The notes beneath the pieces were generated by a model. It made no database searches, was not told the origin of the DNA, and worked only from the letters and a program-made list of their open reading frames with translations. The position numbers and the translations under genes were made by a program. Below, piece by piece: positions 57,655 to 64,000 of a stretch of 64,000 nucleotides of DNA (the stretch's first letter is position 1; each line of letters starts with the position of its first letter). Source of the DNA: Portulaca oleracea (Eukaryota > Streptophyta > Magnoliopsida > Caryophyllales > Portulacaceae); NCBI GenBank assembly GCA_029582165.1, contig CM055873.1:39034295-39098294 (forward strand). Reading direction: 5' to 3'.

Positions 57655-58070
57655 CTACTAGCCCCTTTTTTTTAATCTGTTGCTTACGTTTTTGTGTTAA
57701 AACTTTCATTTTAATATACTTTATGATTCATCATATAAAACTGATGTTATTAGATTTATAATAAAAATACTATTATAAAAGTATAATATTATATTTTTTC
57801 ATAAAAATCTTATATAAGAATTATTGATCAAAGATGGACCTCAAAAAGTATGAATGATAGATAAAAAAAAGGGAGTATGTTTTCATAAAATGCTAGTTGA
57901 TGCCCCCTCCGTTCATTAATCTTTGTCATTTTCATTTTTCAAAGTCTACAATATAAGTCTTTGATCATCTTTTTCAAACAATATATTTTCAAAAAATATT
58001 AAATAATACTTTTATAAAAGTATCTTTCGCCATGAATCTAATAATATGAAATCCACTTAGATCGATCATT
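57655..58070. repeat. Possible Stowaway-like MITE remnants, inverted halves
   Basis: Left part near 57660 reads cccctttttttt, and 57865-57880 ends in aaaaaaaagggagtat. The segment at 57905-58060 (cctccgttcattaatctttgtc, tttgatcatctttttc, ttttataaaagta) repeats in inverted form words from 57720-57850. CTCCCTCCG-type ends suggest Stowaway, but TA duplications are not decisive in this AT-rich DNA. Confidence 0.35.
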
Positions 58071-58827
58071 ATATATATTTATAAATTTACAGTCAAATTT
58101 TTTATAAATTGGCAACACAATTCCCAAAGCAACAAATATTGGGAAAAGAAGGATATCCCTAAAAATCAAATATATTAATCTGTATTTTAGATGATGGGTC
58201 CACATATTTATATTGATTTTTAAGCAAATATTAAAAACTTAAAATACTTGGGAGTTTTTTTTTTTTTTAAAGTAGAAGTAACATGACATGTGAAGTTTTT
58301 TTTTTTTATTTAGAAATAATAACTTTGTAAAACCTTGACTTAAATGTATGAGCTATCAAAATATAGGTCTAAATCAGATTTTGGTTTGGACAATCGGACA
58401 TCAAAGGGAAGATACGGTCTATGTTCAAATTTTGGTTCGGACACAGAGAACATACCCAAAACCGGATGTCCGATGCCATGACCCAGATGTCAAGATATCT
58501 GAATTAACTTTTATTGTAATCCAAGTCATAATTAATCAAAACATACCACACAATGACCTTGGGGCGGACCCGTACCTAAACGTCTGATGTTTGGACCTAA
58601 TGTCTTAATTGTGTCTCTCCTCCTAAGCCAAAATGCTTAAAATTAGCCTACAATAATCGAGGATCGTCAGCGTCCAATTGTCTGAATGTCTTAGCTCACA
58701 AATGTCCCAAATTCGGACAACTGCGACGGAATACGACCCAACTTTTTATCTGGACATGTCTAATATTCCAAATTTTAAATTTGGATCAAAACAATTTTCC
58801 GTACCCGATTTTTACATATCAGACTTA
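58071..58827. other. Unassigned spacer
   Basis: Poly-T runs near 58255 and 58297. Text such as ggtttggacaatcggacatc recurs in loosely inverted form toward 58590, perhaps an old MITE. No gene. Confidence 0.4.
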
Positions 58828-58898
58828 GGCTCCGTTCTTTTATGTGGTAGGTGACAGTGTGGTACAACACCGCACGTCACTATTCAATATTCTACTAC

Positions 58899-59925
58899 GA
58901 ACTAATAACATATATCTCCCCCAAACTTTTGTAAAATGAGATTTTTACCCTCCATATTTGAAAAATTATAATTACCCAACCTAACAAATAGTAAATGTAA
59001 TAAATATAATACTCAACCATTGTTAATGTCAATTTTATCTACTTTTTCAGATTTACTTAGTCAATATAAATGATAAAAGTTCTATTTTACCCTTCATAAA
59101 GAAAATTTCCCTTTCCCAATTTTAATGTTATACCCAACCCAACCCCACTCCACCCCCACCCCATTTTTTCTGGCAGATTAATTGAAACCCCCTTCCCCCG
59201 TTTGTTTGTTTTTTTCCTGCCAGATTAAATCAAACCCCCTCCCCCCCAGTTTGATTCTTTGTTCTGTATTTGTACTCAAGTTGTCTATAGAACCCCCTTG
59301 GTATTTTTCTTGTGCTCAAGCTGTGTGGAGTTTTGGAGGTCTGTATCTGGTGCTCTAATGGCACCCAACTTTTGTTGCTTTTCTGTTACTTTGAATAAAT
59401 TGGGCTAAAGCCCTGAATTATCAAAAAAAAGTGTCAGCCGAGACACACAGGTATCGAATATCGATCCTACATTCGTACATCAGACGTTTGAGTTTCTGAT
59501 TATAGATAAGTAAATTCTTCTCTTTGGCCAATGAAGATCTTCAAAATTACTATCACCAGAACATACTTTGCTGAAACGAAACTCTAATTGTCGTCAATCG
59601 TGTTCCTCATGGTGGCTTGGTGGCTGGGGATGTCGTTCTTTCTGTCCCAGCAGCAGCGGAAGAAGAGAATCGCCTGGAGCCCCCAAATAACGTGTATTTA
59701 ATTTAGTTAAGACAAGGGCAATTTTGTCTTTTCATTTTAAATTTTGAAGGTATTTTTGTCAAACGTAAAATTATAGGGGTAAATATGTCCAAGACGTTGA
59801 CAAAACGGAAAAAGTATATATTTATGTCAACAGTAAAGGTTGGGGTGGGTAATTGAGATTTTTCAAACATAGAGGGTAAAAACCTCATTTTACAAAAGTT
59901 TGGGGGATCTATATGTTATTAGTTC
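58899..59925. mobile_element. MULE-type non-autonomous element nested in the Tourist MITE
   Basis: Long inverted repeats of at least 90 bp start GAACTAATAACATATA and continue through CCCCCAAACTTTTGTAAAATGA at both ends. The flanking MITE sequence attctactac is duplicated at 58889-58898 and 59926-59935; 9-10 bp fits Mutator-like insertion. The interior is non-coding and includes a short LINE-like tail. Confidence 0.85.
59240..59430 (+). mobile_element. LINE-type 3' tail inside the MULE element
   Basis: gaataaattgggctaaagcc...attatcaaaaaaaa looks like the 3' end of a plant LINE (AATAAA, short G/C hairpin, poly(A)). The 5' edge is not clear and no duplication was found. Confidence 0.4.
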
Positions 59926-60284
59926 ATTCTACTACACTTCACCACACTTTACCACAATCATTACTAATATATTTTCTCATTTTTCTCTCTCCTTATCTTT
60001 CTCCTCTCTACTTTTTACATTTTCTCTCCTCATCTATCCCACCTATCACTACTCTCACCGCAATTCACCATCTTTTTTAAATTCCACCGTACCGCATCGT
60101 TACCATACCATACCGTTTGAAAGAACGGAGCCTTACAGGGTATTCAAATTGGATCCTGATATAAATAAGTTACAAAGAGGACATTTAATATTTATGATGC
60201 TAACTGATGTGAAAATTTTAAATTTATACTTTGTAATGTATGTTTTCATCATTGCAAATGATTGGATGTTACTAATAAATATTT

Positions 60285-60869
60285 GGAAAATTGGAATCTA
60301 ATAAACCAAACTTTATGTCAATTTTGATCTAACAACCCAAACTTACCTTTTTGCTAACAGCATACTATACTTAACATTATATTTTTTTGATTGAACTTCC
60401 ACCACTTTCCGGTCGCCGGAAAAATGATGTGGAATTTTTTTTGCTAAGATGGAGTGTTTTATATGATAAAAATAAAAATAAATTGAAGATGGATTGTGTT
60501 TTATATGATAAAAATAAAGATAAATTCATATTAAGGAGGTTTTTTGTTTTTTTTGGGGGGGATTATTATTGTTTGGGATGTGGTTAAATTTTACTGAAAT
60601 TTTTTGAGGGGAAATGGTGAGTCAGATTAGGAGAGGGCTGCCAAGTCATAAAACACAAGCCACCTTCAATTTATCTTTATTTTTATCATATAAAACACTA
60701 CACCTCAGCAAAAAAAAATTCCACGTCATTTTTCAAGTGACCGGAAAGTGGTGGAGGTTCAATCAAAAAAATATAATGTTAAGTATAGTATGCCATTAAC
60801 AAAAAGGTAAGTTTGGTTTGTTAGATCAAAATAGGTATAAAGTTTGGTTTATTAGATTCCAATTTTCCT
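60285..60869. mobile_element. Foldback MULE-type MITE
   Basis: Very long inverted repeats, about 200 bp per arm, start GGAAAATTGGAATCTAATAA at both ends. They include ...aagtttggtttgtta / taacaacccaaactt text and the block around ccggaaagtgg. A perfect 9-bp duplication taaatattt flanks it at 60276-60284 and 60870-60878. The whole element could fold into one hairpin. Confidence 0.88.
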
Positions 60870-60878
60870 AAATATTTT

Positions 60879-61382
60879 TGACATCCACAAGTGAGTAGCT
60901 TTGTAGTTTATCAAATATTCTAGATAGAAATAATCAAAAATCGTTTCTACAAAAAGTAGACCCCTACAGAATTTACTGCTTATAAAATATTAGAAAACAC
61001 AAAGTTAGACATCTTTGAACAGAATTTTCAAGTAAGTTTTGCAATGTATGATGCATGAACTATGATGCTGCACTACCTGTGCCCGATCCTTCATTCCCGC
61101 TCAGAAAACAATCCAATCTGCAGTAAAGTTTAGGGAGTTGCCTTCCTGATGCAAAGAGTAAAGACAGACAATTCGTACGTATATATTCCAATTGTCTTGA
61201 TAACATCTCCAAAGCCAGAAAGAATAGCCTCACCTCCACCTTCCCAATTTGTTAAGTGAGAGTGTAATTAGAAGTGGGACCATTGAAGCCAAATCTTCGG
61301 AATAAAGCTGCCCTTAATTATATTAACTTGGATGGAAGCAAAGAAGTAGATTCATGCGTGTCTTTATTTCTTTTCAAAACAC
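60879..61382 (+). other. Upstream region of the SEO gene
   Basis: About 500 bp between the MULE MITE and the TATA box. No transposon ends are recognised. It probably contains promoter elements, but none can be named with confidence. Confidence 0.45.
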
Positions 61383-61389
61383 TATAAAA
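61383..61389 (+). promoter_or_regulatory. Probable TATA box of the SEO gene
   Basis: tataaaa, 85 bp upstream of the start codon, a normal distance for a plant gene with a short 5' UTR. Confidence 0.65.
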
Positions 61390-61473
61390 GACCCATAATA
61401 CATCAACACCCAAACCATCTGATCATATTATCATTTCCTGTATTGATCAACCGAGCTACACGAAAAAAGGAGA

Positions 61474-64000
61474 ATGGCGTCCACCCCGATGGCCTCAAAA
61501 CTGACGGCACCACTTGCCCCTCTGCCACCACAATCCCAGCCTTCGGCGGCCCAGACCCTGATGAGAGACGTTGAACGAGAACGAGCCGCTGCCTATTCAG
61601 CATCCCTGAGGGACCCACATGAACGTGAACGAGTCACCTTCTCTGGGCCCCTGAGGGACCCACATGAACGTGAACGAGCTGCTGTCTATGACGACACCCA
61701 GCTGAGGGCTCCTGAGAGAGCTGATCATCGTGGCTACTCTGACAACAGGGCACTTCAGCTCAGGGCTCCTGCTCAAGCTCAAGGAGGCAGCTTCTTCTTG
61801 GCCACCGACGATCATGCCCTTGCCAAGCAGATTGAGAAGTTGCACAGCCCTGATGCTCGCACTGTCAACGTCAGGCCTCTTCTTTCCCTCATTGAGCAAG
61901 TCATTGAAAGTGCCTCTCCCACTGTTGAGGGCCATGCAATGGTAATGCTCAATCTGAATCTGTATATGAATCAATTACTTAAGTTGTGTTTCAGAATGTA
62001 TTGTTATTTCGTAAATTTTGGGAATAACAGGGTGCTCTGGCGCTGAGGGATCGCTCAGACGGGAGAGTTACTCTACAATATGGTCTTCAAGATCTTACTG
62101 ATTCGCCACTTATCATTGAAAAGGTCCATTGTGAGGTAAGACCACATTTCACTAGACTTTATCATAATCTTCAATTTAACGTATACACTGTGCATAACTA
62201 ATCCATGGTGACATTGACATAGTACCTTACGCCTAATCTAAATACGCCCGATTTAAACCAATTAACCCCTCCTCTAATGACACATTCGTTAATGTAGATC
62301 ACAACTGGGCCAATAAGTGGCATTGATACACACACTACGGCTATCCGTGTGTTGGAGATGTTGTCACACTTTTCATGGGAGGCCAAGGTGGTGCTGACAA
62401 TGGCAGCATTTGCTTTGACCTATGGAGACTTCTGGCTACTGGTCCAGATTTATGCTACAAACCCCCTGGCAAAATCCATGGCTCTTATCAAGGGGTTGCC
62501 TACTGTTGTTGAGCATGTTGGAGCCTACAAGCGCCAGTTTGAAGCCATCAATAATCTCATCAGAAGCATGCTTGAGACTACCAAGTGTATTGTTGAGTTT
62601 GGTGAGCTGCCCCTAAGCTACGTATCCACCGAGGATGCTGAAGTCAAGGCTGCCCTCAATCTTTTCCCGACTGCTGTTTACTGGGTTGTCAGAAGTGTTG
62701 TTGCTGCTGCTACCCAAATTTCAATCTTAGCTAGCACAAGACTCGAGTAAGTTGAATTCAGTCACTATTATCATGGAACAACAATAATAACACCACCCGG
62801 TGAGGGCTCAATAATGCTTTCATCCTTAACCAACGTTGCAATCTGTTTATATGTCATGCTTTTGAGAGCTTTGATTGAATCAGCAAAATTTCAACTAGAA
62901 TTGCTGTCAACTTTTAGCAGAGGTATTAGGAAAAGCTTAAAGTAAAATGGGAGTTCTTGGTTCTAACATAACGGTTGGTTCAGATATGTGACAGCAACAA
63001 CAGAGGCATGGGAACTTTCCAATCATGCTCACAAGCTTAAAACAATCAGTGATCATCTCAGGCGTGTGTTAATCGCAATGTATAAGCTTGTAGGTCAGTC
63101 AGCACTCACCATTCTTCCACTTGTTTCTTTAAATATGAACACCATCCTGAGTCACATACTCAGAAAACTGAGCTCTAACACCAGAAACCATTGTCCACTG
63201 CAGATGAAAAGGTTGACGAAGAATTGTATAGAAAGATTAAAATTTTCATCTATGAAAAAGTGCATATGGATAACGTACCTGTGCTGAAGATCCTCATCAG
63301 TGAAGATGAGAGTGTGCCTCCACTATATGACTGTCAGGCTAAGAGAAGGGTGTGATAAATTAATTCAACGTTCTCAATCATATATGTTCATTATATTTTG
63401 CATTTTCAGATTTCATGACTTATCTTGGCAAATTCACAGGTCCATGTCGACGAGTTGAGGAGGAGAAATGTGTTACTACTCATATCAGGCCTGGACATCA
63501 CTCATGAAGAGCTGTATATACTTGAGCAAGCCTACACTGAATCGAGGACCCATGCATATGAGATTGTGTGGATTCCAGTGGTGGACCCATCCACCGAGTG
63601 GACTGATGCCTTGAGAGTTCAATTCGAGTCCCTACAGGCCTCGATGCCTTGGTATACCGTCCATGACCCTAAGATAATAAGGAAGGCGGTGATTAGGTTC
63701 TTCAGAAAGGACTGGCACTTCTATGGTAAGCCCATCCTTGTGGTGCTCGATCCTCAGGGAAGAGTTGTGAGTCCCAATGCAATCCACATGATGTGGATTT
63801 GGCAGAGCGATGCCTTTCCTTTTACAAGTGCAAGGGAGGAGGATCTCTGGCAGAAGCAAATTTGGAACCTTGAGCTGCTTGTCGATGCCATTGATCAAAA
63901 AATTCTAGAGTGGGTAAGTTTTTTCACCTCACAAATGTAGTGTACATAAGCAAGTGCCCACCTGAACTCCTTGAAACTCATGTTTGTTTCTACAAAACTA
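61474..64000 (+). CDS. SEO: Sieve element occlusion (SEO/SEOR) protein, six exons visible, 3' end cut by window
   Basis: Inferred exons: 61474-61941, 62031-62135, 62298-62746, 62984-63093, 63204-63349, 63440-63913, all with GT donors and AG acceptors and phases that join without a stop. The SEO N-terminal domain spans exons 1-3: DHALAKQIEKLHSPD, FSWEAKVVLTMAAFALTYGDFW and NPLAKSMALIKGLP. Exons 4-5 give AWELSNHAHKLKTISDHL and LISEDESVPPLYDC. Exon 6 carries C-terminal domain signatures: RRRNVLLLISGLDIT, MPWYTVHDP, ILVVLDPQGRVVSPNAIHMM and WNLELLVDAID. The protein would be a phloem P-protein subunit that builds forisome/P-protein filaments in sieve elements and helps seal wounded sieve tubes. 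The N-terminal ~100 residues are longer and more charged than I expect and contain a 15-residue tandem repeat. The final exon(s) lie beyond the window. No damage is seen. Confidence 0.92.
61606..61700 (+). repeat. 45-bp tandem duplication in SEO exon 1
   Basis: The 28-bp block beginning ctgagggacccacatgaacg occurs at 61606-61633 and 61651-61678, in frame, encoding LRDPHERER twice. A weaker third unit (ctgagggctcctgagagag) begins at 61702. Confidence 0.9.

Larger units (their letters stand above)
58828..60132. mobile_element. Tourist-like (Harbinger) MITE containing a nested MULE-type element
   Basis: The termini are GGCTCCGTTCTTT at the left and its complement AAAGAACGGAGCC at the right. They are flanked by TTA at 58825-58827 and 60133-60135. 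Without the nested element the MITE is about 270 bp, a usual size. It shares its right half with the copy at 55282-55965. Confidence 0.82.

Noticed and set aside
63632..63898. 88-codon minus-strand frame
   Set aside because: Antisense of SEO exon 6.

Overview
The window is a transposable-element-rich block of a flowering-plant (probably dicot) nuclear genome. The evidence is an intron-containing sieve element occlusion (SEO) gene at the right edge, plant-type LTR retrotransposons with initiator-Met and Tat/Ogre-type primer-binding sites, L1-type LINEs (one ending in an RNase H domain), PIF/Harbinger, hAT and Mutator-like DNA elements, and AT-rich spacers. I cannot name the species. No bacterial-type operon, CRISPR array or rRNA/tRNA gene is visible.

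Layout, 1-31 kb. A nest of LTR elements fills the left part. A gag-only element with LTRs of about 3.4 kb (1-8256, minus strand) is inserted in the gag gene of a Tat/Ogre element (8257-12369, minus). That element is inserted 26 bp inside the 3' LTR of a decayed Ty1/copia element (12370-20481, minus), which sits in a Sirevirus-like non-autonomous element carrying a plant-transposon-protein ORF (20482-23128, plus). The Sirevirus-like LTR also carries a hAT MITE (22405-23018, 8-bp TSD). A solo LTR of another family (23239-28133, TSD gcaat) follows and contains a 5'-truncated RNase H LINE (23532-25643) flanked by unusually long, roughly 60-bp duplications. An unassigned segment with palindrome clusters and a degenerate LINE (about 29.3-31.3 kb) come next.

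Layout, 31-54.6 kb. A minus-strand LINE tail (31.7-32.3 kb) abuts a large LTR element with no visible coding capacity (32301-39591). A TA microsatellite leads to a near-complete L1 LINE (39896-47837, 16-bp TSD). That LINE is split by a solo LTR (43156-46545, TSD ctcgg) of the same family as the gag-only element at 1-8256. After an unassigned spacer comes a PIF/Harbinger transposon (49748-54607, TSD TAA) with a Myb/SANT-like ORF1 and a broken transposase.

Layout, 54.6-64 kb. Spacer DNA holds small elements: Tourist-like MITEs, a retroposed fragment, a MULE-type element nested inside a Tourist MITE, a foldback MULE MITE, and a 10-bp minisatellite. The SEO gene starts at 61474 and runs off the right edge. 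It is the only convincing host gene.

How it fits together: nearly all coding capacity is transposon-derived and mostly dead (stops, frameshifts, nested insertions). The most unusual shared signal is a set of clustered short palindromes of the form AACACGG-N-CCGTGTT in the LTRs or leaders of otherwise unrelated elements. The SEO gene encodes a phloem P-protein family member and has a small tandem duplication in its N-terminal coding exon.
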